The notes: generated by a model not told the origin, from the sequence alone. 7,183 bases of DNA from Desulfuromonadales bacterium (GCA_014859615.1 JACUTX010000133.1:1-7183); one strand, 5' to 3'; shown: positions 1-5,708, counted from the first letter of the stretch. Numbers and translations are program-made.

Positions 1-2
1 TA

Positions 3-107
3 ATTATCAAAGATCAAACAGAAATTTACTATTTTAAACTCACTGATTCAGGAATTACTAAACGTAAATGTTGTGAATTTTTTCCGATATTTATAACTCG
101 ACATTAA
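3..107 (+). CDS. Possible 3' end of an upstream gene (partial, unidentified)
   Basis: The frame starting at position 3 is open from the window edge for 34 codons and ends at TAA 105-107. It ends in ...KRKCCEFFPIFITRH. The DNA is AT-rich like the glycosyltransferase gene downstream, so a run of 34 codons without a stop mildly favours real coding. I do not recognise the protein. The position and composition would suit another transferase or polysaccharide gene of the same locus, but that is inference. It could also be a chance open frame. Confidence 0.35.
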   Translation: MIKDQTEIYYFKLTDSGITKRKCCEFFPIFITRH

Positions 108-199
108 AGCGTCTGATACCGCAAGGTTAACTGGTGTCAGCGTCAGATCGGTGAATGTGATCTTTCTAAAAGTCAGGCATCGCCACACCTAGGTACGTT

Positions 200-203
200 A
201 GGA
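200..203 (+). promoter_or_regulatory. Ribosome binding site candidate for the glycosyltransferase
   Basis: AGGA lies 11 nt before the ATG at 215, within TTAGGATAGTTAG. The match is short and the spacing rather long, so this would be a weak to moderate site. No convincing -35/-10 pair was found in 108-200. Confidence 0.35.
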
Positions 204-214
204 TAGTTAGAAAA

Positions 215-1258
215 ATGATTTACAAAAACCTGGTCTCAGTAATAATTCCAGCCTACAACCACGAAAAATTTGTGGGTGAAACAATAGATTCGTTATGTGC
301 TCAGAGCTATAAAAACATTGAGCTGATTATTCTTAACGATGGTTCTACGGATAATACTGATCAAATCATACAAAATACTCTCTCTGAATGCGAAAGGCAT
401 TTTGCTCACGTTAACTATATAAATAAAGAGAATGAAGGAATTATAAAAACCCTCAACAAGGGGATAGCTATAGCAAAAGGGAAATATATTTATATTATTG
501 CTTCCGATGATTCTGCAGAACCTAAAGCGCTAGAGTCTTTGCATGATTTTCTTTCTAAAAACTCTGATTATGGTTTAGCCGTTGGTGATAATTATATTAT
601 TGATGATTATGGGGAAAGGTGCTTTTGGAATCAAAAATCGAAAAATGTCTACAAAAAATCTGATGCAAAATTTTTAACATTTGGTGAGAAACTCAAAGAT
701 TGCAGAAAGGATGTTGATTTCAATTCTGAAGAATTTGGTTCTTATGAAAGCCTATTGAAGGGAAATTATATTCCAAATGGCTACCTTATTCGTAAAGATA
801 TTTTAGATTCGATAGGTGGATATTCAGAAGATGCACCTTTAGAAGACTACTACATGATGATGCAAATTTCCAAAATATCCAAATTGAAATTTATAGACAA
901 ACCCTTATTCAATTACAGATGCCATTCATCTAACACAATAAAACAAACTAAAAAAATGATTAAATTTGCCGCAGAAACACTTATGCTAGAAGAAAAATAC
1001 GCAAGGGAAAATGGTTGTGAAAATGAATTTCTTCGGGCTTTGGGATATAAGAAAAAATTTGGGATCCCTTTTATATTTGATATTTCCAAAAGTGGGGATA
1101 CCTTCAAGGAAAGAGTTATTTTTAGAATTCTTGGGATTAGGCTATTATCATCAATTAAGACTTTCGACATGAAAGATCCATTTACAAACAAGAAGCATCA
1201 TTTGAAAGTAATAAAAATTATAGGTATTCCTGTTTGTAAAAAATATGAAAAAATTTAG
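215..1258 (+). CDS. Family 2 (GT-A fold) glycosyltransferase
   Basis: This 347-residue protein probably transfers a sugar from a nucleotide-sugar donor to a lipid-linked oligosaccharide at the inner face of the cytoplasmic membrane. The N-terminus is classic family 2: VSVIIPAYNHEKFVGETIDS at about 7-26, then the nucleotide-binding NDGSTDN at 41-47. The DXD-like metal site is ASDDS at 96-100. The acceptor-side/catalytic-base region is probably LEDYYMM, about 209-215, with E210/D211, and YRCHSSNT at 234-241 is also typical. The last 50 residues carry two similar hydrophobic/basic patches (FRILGIRLL, about 303-311, and IKIIGIPV, 333-340), perhaps for membrane contact. The ATG at 215 is chosen because the fold begins six residues later. 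The gene is strongly AT-rich compared with the downstream operon, which suggests separate acquisition. Donor and acceptor sugars cannot be read from the sequence, and a fucosyl- or mannosyltransferase role is only a possibility. Confidence 0.9.
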   Translation: MIYKNLVSVIIPAYNHEKFVGETIDSLCAQSYKNIELIILNDGSTDNTDQIIQNTLSECERHFAHVNYINKENEGIIKTLNKGIAIAKGKYIYIIASDDSAEPKALESLHDFLSKNSDYGLAVGDNYIIDDYGERCFWNQKSKNVYKKSDAKFLTFGEKLKDCRKDVDFNSEEFGSYESLLKGNYIPNGYLIRKDILDSIGGYSEDAPLEDYYMMMQISKISKLKFIDKPLFNYRCHSSNTIKQTKKMIKFAAETLMLEEKYARENGCENEFLRALGYKKKFGIPFIFDISKSGDTFKERVIFRILGIRLLSSIKTFDMKDPFTNKKHHLKVIKIIGIPVCKKYEKI

Positions 1259-1283
1259 GAATTCCCCTGGATTTGGTTTTTTT
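1251..1283 (+). terminator. Probable intrinsic terminator overlapping the glycosyltransferase stop codon
   Basis: Arms AAATTTAGG (1251-1259) and CCTGGATTT (1266-1274) form a 9-bp RNA stem with two G-U pairs and a 6-nt loop. Two bases later a run of seven T follows (1277-1283). The left arm includes the TAG stop. The stem is AT-rich, so efficiency may be modest. If it works, it separates the AT-rich upstream unit from the GDP-fucose operon. Confidence 0.5.
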
Positions 1284-1417
1284 CATTTTGTATGACATGA
1301 ATTTGAGCTTTCCATGATGCCTCCTCCATCGTGATTTTTGGTTCACATGTAAGTTTTACTCTCTTTTCCGAATTTCTTAACGTTGTTAGTTCTGGAGAAA
1401 GGTCTAGCTTTTCCCTC

Positions 1418-1423
1418 GGAGGA
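1418..1423 (+). promoter_or_regulatory. Relic Shine-Dalgarno sequence of the dead dehydrogenase gene
   Basis: GGAGGA lies about 10-13 nt before the point where dehydrogenase-like coding begins (about 1433-1436). The expected ATG is absent: the sequence there is ATTAATAAATC, with an in-frame TAA at 1433-1435. I read it as the surviving ribosome site of a gene that lost its start codon. Confidence 0.4.
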
Positions 1424-1435
1424 AATTATTAATAA

Positions 1436-1535
1436 ATCACTTTGGTCGGGTTGGGTTATGTAGGACACCCCCTGGCGGTCGTATTTGGCCGCAAGCCTCT
1501 GATCATCAAGTTCGATATCAGCTTCAAAAAGATAA
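1436..1535 (+). pseudogene. 5' remnant of a UDP/GDP-sugar dehydrogenase gene
   Basis: The frame containing codon 1445-1447 reads ITLVGLGYVGHPLAVVFGRK, then PLIIKFDISFKKI. This matches the N-terminal Rossmann segment of the UDP-glucose/GDP-mannose dehydrogenase family, whose usual form is I-x-V-x-GLGYVG-LPLA-x-x-FG ... GFDI. The GxGxxG nucleotide-binding loop is intact. The family's usual Leu after GYVG is His and the usual Gly before FDI is Lys, which fits decay. No start codon is present, and similarity stops at about 1534, where manC-like sequence begins in another frame. Intact family members are over 400 residues, so about 31 remain here. The intact enzyme would make a uronic-acid nucleotide sugar, which suggests the locus once encoded or neighboured a uronate-containing polymer. 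The family call comes from motif recognition, not a search. Confidence 0.6.
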
Positions 1536-1657
1536 AAACAGCTTTTGGCATTGATCAACGATCGAACCCTACTGCAGGAGACGGCGCTTCGTCTTGACGG
1601 TCTGCAATGAGGAGCATCGTTTCATGGCCGCCGAACAGATGTGGTAGATTGATCTTG
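1536..1657 (+). pseudogene. manC: Decayed internal fragment of a second manC copy
   Basis: Positions 1536-1606 match the intact manC at 4156-4226 in 66 of 71 bases by hand count. Positions 1607-1657 match 4256-4306 in 45 of 51. Between these blocks the fragment lacks 29 bp, which shifts the frame. It first reads LINDRTLLQETALRLDGL and, after the deletion in a new frame, CNEEHRFMAAEQMW followed by TAG at 1645-1647, where manC has a CAG glutamine codon. The fragment covers roughly residues 25-75 of a 470-residue enzyme and cannot make a functional product. It sits about 2.6 kb upstream of the working gene in the same orientation. It is a duplicated or replaced allele left by rearrangement of the locus. 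Confidence 0.88.
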
Positions 1658-1879
1658 TAACGCGGGGCCGCGGCGGAGATCATGCGCAATGTAGAAGAGG
1701 GAGAGACATGACACGCGCAGGGTGTTGAGATGTGGGCGGTTTGTGCAAGACTCGCAACATCATGTTTTTTTGATAGAGCAAACGTGAACAAATGGTCTCT
1801 GTTCTAATGGTCTTGATCCCGTATTTGAGCGTTATGTTGCGCTATTCTTTACGGTAAAAGTTGTTGTAGGAGATGAGCA

Positions 1880-1909
1880 ATGTTGCTAGGATGTTGCGCT
1901 CTGAATTGA
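1880..1909 (+). CDS. Possible leader mini-ORF (8 codons) before gmd
   Basis: ATG at 1880 is preceded by AGGAGA (1868-1873) with 6-nt spacing, which looks better than the site before gmd itself. It reads MLGCCALN and stops at TGA 1907-1909. Eight bases later a perfect 9-bp hairpin begins, and gmd starts 77 nt after the stop. The layout resembles a leader-peptide arrangement, but no U-tract follows the hairpin. It may be a relic or chance. Confidence 0.25.
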   Translation: MLLGCCALN

Positions 1910-1916
1910 CGATTAT

Positions 1917-1939
1917 GCATGCCAAAAAAGTTGGCATGC
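1917..1939 (+). promoter_or_regulatory. Perfect 9-bp hairpin in the gmd upstream region
   Basis: Arms GCATGCCAA (1917-1925) and TTGGCATGC (1931-1939) enclose the loop AAAAG. The hairpin ends 47 nt before the gmd ATG. CCCCACC follows rather than a T-run, so it is not a standard intrinsic terminator. It could be an mRNA 5' structure, a dyad operator or a leftover repeat. Confidence 0.5.
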
Positions 1940-1972
1940 CCCACCTTTATACGGCGTTGAATGCTGTCTAAC

Positions 1973-1982
1973 GAGGATAGGA
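1973..1982 (+). promoter_or_regulatory. Ribosome binding site of gmd
   Basis: GAGGATAGGA contains GAGG 10 nt and AGGA 4 nt before the ATG at 1987. Either could serve, and GAGG has the more usual distance. Confidence 0.55.
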
Positions 1983-1986
1983 ACTC

Positions 1987-3108
1987 ATGAAAAACAATAA
2001 AATTGCACTTATTACCGGAATTACCGGCCAGGATGGTGCCTATCTGGCCGAATTTCTGCTCGCCAAAGGGTATATTGTCCATGGCATAAAACGCCGTTCA
2101 TCTCTCTTTAATACCGACCGGATCGACCATCTCTATCAGGATCCGCATGTGGAGCACCGCAACTTTGTTCTGCACTATGGTGATCTGACCGATTCGACCA
2201 ACCTGATCCGCATTATTCAGCAGGTGCAGCCGGATGAAATCTACAATCTGGCGGCGCAGAGTCATGTTGCCGTCTCTTTTGAGACTCCGGAATACACGGC
2301 GAATGCCGATGGGGTTGGGACGTTGCGAGTTCTCGAAGCGATCAGAATTCTCGGACTGGAGAAGAAGACCCGCTTTTATCAGGCTTCGACTTCGGAACTC
2401 TACGGCAAGGTTCAGGAAATTCCGCAGAAGGAGACGACGCCGTTTTACCCGCGTTCCCCCTATGCGGTGGCTAAGCTCTATTCCTACTGGATTACCGTCA
2501 ACTACCGTGAGGCGTATGGACTGTTTGCCTGCAACGGCATCCTGTTTAATCATGAATCGCCGGTGCGTGGTGAAACATTTGTGACACGTAAAATTACCCG
2601 TGCGATGGCCCGACTCTCTCTCGGCCTGCAGGAGTCTCTCTACCTTGGTAATCTCGACTCGTTACGAGATTGGGGGCATGCCAAAGATTATGTTGTCGCC
2701 CAATGGCTGATGCTGCAGCAGGAGCAGCCGGACGATTTTGTTATCGCTACCGGCAAGCAGTATTCAGTGCGCGATTTTGTTGTTGCGGCAGCGGCTGAAC
2801 TCGGCATTACCCTGCGCTGGGAAGGGGTGGGTGTTGATGAGATCGGTATCGTTGTTTCAGTTGATCGTGCTGATTCGCCGCTCAAGGCCGGTCAGACTAT
2901 CGTCAAGGTCGATCCTCGCTATTTTCGCCCGACTGAAGTCGAAACCTTGCTCGGCGATCCGACCAAGGCGAAAACGGTTCTCGGTTGGGAACCGAAGATT
3001 ACCTTTGCCGAGATGGTGGCTGAGATGGTTCGATCCGACCTCGATGCGGCCCGTCGCGATTCGCTGGTGAAACAACACGGTTTTCAGGCTTTTGACTACA
3101 ATGAATAG
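1987..3108 (+). CDS. gmd: GDP-mannose 4,6-dehydratase
   Basis: This enzyme converts GDP-D-mannose to GDP-4-keto-6-deoxy-D-mannose in the cytoplasm, the first committed step to GDP-L-fucose (also used for GDP-rhamnose, GDP-perosamine and GDP-colitose). The 373-residue length is normal for the family. It is an extended short-chain dehydrogenase/reductase: the NADP-binding loop is GITGQDG at 11-17 and the family signature KRRSS is at 35-39. The catalytic set is T135 and E137 in STSELYG, with Y159 and K163 in YAVAK. The substrate region NHESPVRGETFVTRKITRA spans 188-206, with Val193 where the E. coli enzyme has Arg. DSLRDWGHAKDYV at 224-236 and VDPRYFRPTEVETLLGDPTKA, about 308-328, are hallmark segments. 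It is the first gene of the gmd-fcl-manC unit, and its end overlaps fcl by 8 nt. Pairing with fcl makes GDP-fucose the expected product. Confidence 0.98.
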   Translation: MKNNKIALITGITGQDGAYLAEFLLAKGYIVHGIKRRSSLFNTDRIDHLYQDPHVEHRNFVLHYGDLTDSTNLIRIIQQVQPDEIYNLAAQSHVAVSFETPEYTANADGVGTLRVLEAIRILGLEKKTRFYQASTSELYGKVQEIPQKETTPFYPRSPYAVAKLYSYWITVNYREAYGLFACNGILFNHESPVRGETFVTRKITRAMARLSLGLQESLYLGNLDSLRDWGHAKDYVVAQWLMLQQEQPDDFVIATGKQYSVRDFVVAAAAELGITLRWEGVGVDEIGIVVSVDRADSPLKAGQTIVKVDPRYFRPTEVETLLGDPTKAKTVLGWEPKITFAEMVAEMVRSDLDAARRDSLVKQHGFQAFDYNE

Positions 3109-4087
3109 TCCTGTCTATGTCGCCGGACATCAAGGGCTGGTCGGTTCAGCTCTGGTGGCTGGTCTGAAGTCAAAAGGGGAGTCGAAGCTGATTCTGCAGA
3201 CACGTCAGGAGCTCGATCTTCTGGAACAGGAGCAGGTGCGACGTTTTTTTGCTGAACAGAAACCGGCGTCGGTTTTTCTGGCGGCAGCCAAAGTTGGCGG
3301 TATTCATGCGAACAATACCTACCCGGCAGAATTTATTTATGAAAATCTGATGATACAGAGCCATATCATCGATGCGGCGTATCGAAACGATGTCGATCGG
3401 CTGCTGTTCCTCGGGTCATCCTGTATCTACCCGAAATTTGCCCCGCAACCGATGCAGGAAGAGTCTCTGCTGACCGGCGCTCTGGAACCGACCAATGAGC
3501 CGTATGCGGTCGCCAAGATCGCCGGGATCAAGATGTGCCAGTCATACAACCGCCAGTACGGCACCCGCTATCTCGCTCTGATGCCGACCAATCTTTACGG
3601 CCCCGGCGACAATTTTGATCTCGAAAATTCACACGTGTTGCCGGCTTTGATCCGGCGTTTTCATGATGCAAAAGAACAGGGGCTTGAGGCTGTCACGGTC
3701 TGGGGGACCGGCACGCCGCGGCGGGAGTTTCTGTTCGTCGACGATATGGCACAAGCATCGTTGTTTCTGATGGATCTCCCCGAACGTCAATTTCTGGGCC
3801 TGATTGGTGATTCTGTCACTCCGTTGGTCAACATCGGATTTGGCAGCGATGTGTCGATACGCGAACTGGCAGAACTGATCCGGGAGATCGTCGGCTACAC
3901 CGGCCGTCTTGAGTTTGATACCAGCCGTCCCGACGGCACTTTGCAGAAACTGCTCGATGTTGCGCGTATGAAGTCCCTCGGTTGGGAGGCACAAATCACT
4001 CTGGCGGACGGAATTGCCAAAACCTACGCCTGGTTTCTGGCTCATCAGAACGATTATCGCGTCAGCGAAAAGGGGGCAAACCGTTGA
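3101..4087 (+). CDS. fcl: GDP-L-fucose synthase (GDP-4-keto-6-deoxy-D-mannose 3,5-epimerase/4-reductase)
   Basis: This enzyme epimerises C3 and C5 of the Gmd product and reduces C4 with NADPH, giving GDP-L-fucose. It has 328 residues from the ATG at 3101. The NADP loop is GHQGLVG at 9-15, and AAAKVGGI (61-68) is a family signature. The active site is complete: S106 in GSSCIYPK, Y135 and K139 in YAVAK, plus the epimerisation pair C108 and H178 (in NSHVLPALIRRF). These correspond, shifted by one, to E. coli S107/Y136/K140/C109/H179. RREFLFVDDMA (207-217) and RPDGTLQKLLD (276-286) also fit. The ATG at 3101 is preferred over an in-frame TTG at 3092 because the conserved strand begins right after it. 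It starts 8 nt inside gmd without a strong ribosome site of its own, so translation is probably coupled to gmd. Confidence 0.97.
   Translation: MNSPVYVAGHQGLVGSALVAGLKSKGESKLILQTRQELDLLEQEQVRRFFAEQKPASVFLAAAKVGGIHANNTYPAEFIYENLMIQSHIIDAAYRNDVDRLLFLGSSCIYPKFAPQPMQEESLLTGALEPTNEPYAVAKIAGIKMCQSYNRQYGTRYLALMPTNLYGPGDNFDLENSHVLPALIRRFHDAKEQGLEAVTVWGTGTPRREFLFVDDMAQASLFLMDLPERQFLGLIGDSVTPLVNIGFGSDVSIRELAELIREIVGYTGRLEFDTSRPDGTLQKLLDVARMKSLGWEAQITLADGIAKTYAWFLAHQNDYRVSEKGANR
4065..4074 (+). promoter_or_regulatory. Ribosome binding site that sets the manC TTG start
   Basis: A purine-rich GAAAAGGGGG tract within the last fcl codons ends about 9 nt before the TTG at 4084. No ATG or GTG exists at the right place in the manC frame, so this site plus the stop/start overlap supports TTG initiation. 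Confidence 0.6.
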
Positions 4088-5496
4088 TACTCCCTGTCAT
4101 CCTCTCTGGTGGGGCCGGAACCCGGCTCTGGCCGCTTTCCCGCGAACTCTATCCGAAACAGCTTCTGGCGTTGATCAGCGATCGAACCCTGCTGCAGGAG
4201 ACGGCGCTTCGTCTTGATGGTCTGCAGGGGGCTTGTCCCCCGCTGATCGTCTGCAATGAGGAGCATCGTTTCATGGTCGCCGAACAGATGCGCCAGATTC
4301 ATATTGCCCAGACCGGTATTTTTTTGGAGCCGATTGGCCGTAATACCGCTCCGGCGGTGGCGTTGGCGGCTCTGAATGCACTGTCGCTCGGGGACGATCC
4401 GCTGCTGCTGATTTTGCCGGCTGACCACGTAATCAGGGATGTTGAACGTTTTCAGTCGGCCATCAGGTCCGGGCTGGCTCTGGCCGAGAGAGGGTCGCTT
4501 CTCACCTTCGGTGTCGTCCCGGATAGACCGGAGACCGGTTATGGTTATATCCGCACCGGCAAGAGCCTGGCTACCGGCGTTTTCGCTATCGATCAGTTTG
4601 TTGAAAAGCCGGATCTAAAGACGGCACAACTCTATCTCGCTGCAGGGGGTTTTTGCTGGAACAGCGGGATGTTTCTGTTTAAGGCCTCACGTTATGTTGA
4701 GGAATTGGCGCGTTATGCCCCAGATATGCTTGAGGCGTGTCGTAAAACCTTGGCCGGTAAACAGGCTGATCTCGATTTTACCCGTTTTGATGAAGAGGCG
4801 TTTCGCGCCTGTCCGTCTAATTCGATCGACTATGCTGTGATGGAGAAGACAGATCAGGCCGCAGTTGTGCCACTCGATGCTGGCTGGAGTGATGTCGGAT
4901 CATGGTCTTCGCTCGCCGATGTTATTGCTTCGGACGGTGACGGTAATGTTCTGCACGGTGATGTGCTGACGGTCGATTGTCAGCAGAGTTTTATCCATGC
5001 TTCATCCCGACTGGTTGCGGCGATCGGCCTGGAGGGGTATTGCGTTGTTGAAACCAGGGACGCGGTTCTCGTGACACCGAAGGATCGGGATCAGGACGTT
5101 AAGAAGATTGTCGAACAGCTCAAGCGGTTGCAGCGGGATGAGACCATATTGCACCGTCGGGTTAATCGCCCCTGGGGGGCGTATGAATCGGTAGATCAAG
5201 GGGAGACTTTTCAGGTGAAACGTCTGACAATTCATCCCGGCGCGCGACTCTCCCTGCAAAAACACCAACATCGGGCTGAACATTGGGTGGTTGTGCGTGG
5301 TGTGGCTAAAATCACCAAGGGGGAGGAAATCTTTGTGCTCAAGGCGAACGAATCGACCTATATCCCGCCTGACACCCTGCATCGTCTGGAAAACTGCACA
5401 GAGCACCTGCTCGAAATTATTGAGGTTCAGTCGGGTGACTATCTCGGAGAAGATGATATTATCCGGGTTGACGATATTTATGGTCGTAGTCAATAA
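4084..5496 (+). CDS. manC: Bifunctional mannose-1-phosphate guanylyltransferase / mannose-6-phosphate isomerase (type II)
   Basis: The enzyme makes GDP-mannose from mannose-1-phosphate and GTP, and its C-terminal domain interconverts fructose-6-phosphate and mannose-6-phosphate. It has 470 residues from the TTG at 4084, the usual family length. The nucleotidyltransferase domain has the pyrophosphorylase signature GGAGTRLWPLSR at 9-20, PKQ at 24-26, EPIGRNTAPA at 82-91, LPADH at 111-115 and the sugar-binding FVEKP at 172-176. The cupin-type isomerase domain has RPWGAYESV at 362-370, the metal-binding QKHQHRAEHWVV at 392-403 and GDYLGEDDIIR at 451-461. TTG overlaps the fcl stop as TTGA, implying coupled translation. 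An ATG at 3982 in the same frame would add 34 residues from within fcl that do not belong to the family, so it is rejected. A decayed partial copy of this gene lies at 1536-1657. Confidence 0.97.
   Translation: MILPVILSGGAGTRLWPLSRELYPKQLLALISDRTLLQETALRLDGLQGACPPLIVCNEEHRFMVAEQMRQIHIAQTGIFLEPIGRNTAPAVALAALNALSLGDDPLLLILPADHVIRDVERFQSAIRSGLALAERGSLLTFGVVPDRPETGYGYIRTGKSLATGVFAIDQFVEKPDLKTAQLYLAAGGFCWNSGMFLFKASRYVEELARYAPDMLEACRKTLAGKQADLDFTRFDEEAFRACPSNSIDYAVMEKTDQAAVVPLDAGWSDVGSWSSLADVIASDGDGNVLHGDVLTVDCQQSFIHASSRLVAAIGLEGYCVVETRDAVLVTPKDRDQDVKKIVEQLKRLQRDETILHRRVNRPWGAYESVDQGETFQVKRLTIHPGARLSLQKHQHRAEHWVVVRGVAKITKGEEIFVLKANESTYIPPDTLHRLENCTEHLLEIIEVQSGDYLGEDDIIRVDDIYGRSQ
4220..4255 (+). repeat. 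Direct-repeat/hairpin hotspot inside manC
   Basis: GTCTGCA occurs at 4220-4226 and again at 4249-4255. Between them GGGGG (4227-4231) and CCCCC (4237-4241) can form a five-pair all-GC hairpin with loop CTTGT. Exactly one repeat unit plus the hairpin (29 bp) is missing from the decayed manC copy at 1600-1606, as expected from slipped-strand deletion. Confidence 0.8.
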
Positions 5497-5499
5497 ATC

Positions 5500-5539
5500 G
5501 CAAAGAGTAAAACATAAACGTTTTTAACTGAGTCTTTGC
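5500..5539 (+). repeat. Imperfect long hairpin just after manC
   Basis: Outer arms GCAAAGA (5500-5506) and TCTTTGC (5533-5539) match perfectly. Inner arms AAAAC (5509-5513) and GTTTT (5520-5524) match around the loop ATAAAC. It begins four bases after the manC stop and could slow or end transcription or protect the 3' end. No T-tract follows the outer stem, so it is not called a terminator. Confidence 0.45.
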
Positions 5540-5558
5540 ACTGAATCCTGTGACAAGA

Positions 5559-5574
5559 GGATCCGAGGATGACA
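5559..5574 (+). repeat. Degenerate end of a second REP/MITE-like element
   Basis: GGATCCGAGGATGACA resembles the right part of the element at 5624-5708, which reads GGATCC...CGGGGATGACA. ATGACAGA (5569-5576) is also the exact reverse complement of TCTGTCAT (5621-5628), and AGAGGATCC (5556-5564) of GGATCCTCT (5677-5685). It looks like a truncated neighbour copy. Confidence 0.45.
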
Positions 5575-5623
5575 GACCTCATCCTGTCCCACACGAAGAA
5601 GATCAGAAACAATGACTGCTTCT

Positions 5624-5708
5624 GTCATTCCCGAAGCGGTTTTGATCGGGAATCCAGAATTTAAAGATGAAATAATGGATCCTCTAATAGAGTCATTCGG
5701 GGATGACA
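5624..5708. repeat. 85-bp REP/MITE-like element with terminal inverted repeats
   Basis: The element begins TGTCATTCCCG (5625-5633 plus flanking bases) and ends CGGGGATGACA (5698-5708). The two ends are inverted repeats with one mismatch in the core. A hairpin with 8-bp arms, ATTCCCGA (5627-5634) and TCGGGAAT (5646-5653), forms the left half. GTCAT (5692-5696) and ATGAC (5703-5707) form a smaller right hairpin. The TGTCATTCCCG...CGGGAATCCAG pattern is widely known from dispersed intergenic repeats in Proteobacteria. It encodes nothing and was probably mobilised in trans. It separates manB from the rest of the operon. Confidence 0.65.

Larger units (their letters stand above)
1658..1986 (+). 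other. Non-coding region upstream of gmd
   Basis: These 329 bases hold no recognisable gene. They contain three ATGTTGC copies (1834, 1880, 1891), an eight-codon ORF with a good ribosome site (1880-1909), a perfect hairpin (1917-1939) and the gmd ribosome site. A promoter for the gmd operon should lie here, or upstream in the pseudogene stretch, but I found no -35/-10 pair with acceptable spacing. TTGACG at 1906 and TTATAC at 1947 are too far apart. Confidence 0.5.

Noticed and set aside
1735..1746. Possible ops/JUMPstart element (GGCGGT followed by TTGTGC)
   Set aside because: The ops core is GGCGGTAGCGT. Only the first half matches and no further JUMPstart similarity surrounds it.
1343..1791. 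Two minus-strand ORFs (71 and 78 codons) across the intergenic region
   Set aside because: Their DNA reads as dehydrogenase and manC relics on the + strand, so these frames are antisense shadows of pseudogenes.
1906..1952. Sigma-70 promoter from TTGACG and TTATAC before gmd
   Set aside because: The two hexamers are 35 bp apart, about twice the usual spacing, and a hairpin lies between them.
2098..2553. 151-codon minus-strand ORF inside gmd
   Set aside because: gmd is fully supported by its catalytic and cofactor motifs in the + frame. The antisense frame has low-complexity Arg/Leu-rich content typical of shadows.
3092..3100. TTG start for fcl, three codons upstream of the ATG
   Set aside because: The ATG at 3101 already gives the full conserved protein, with no better ribosome site for the TTG.
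3982..4083. Upstream ATG extension of manC
   Set aside because: It would add 34 residues encoded within fcl and unlike the family. The conserved N-terminus begins at the TTG at 4084.
5002..5493. 163-codon minus-strand ORF inside manC
   Set aside because: It lies wholly within the manC isomerase domain coding region, shows no recognisable motifs, and is explained as a reverse-frame shadow.
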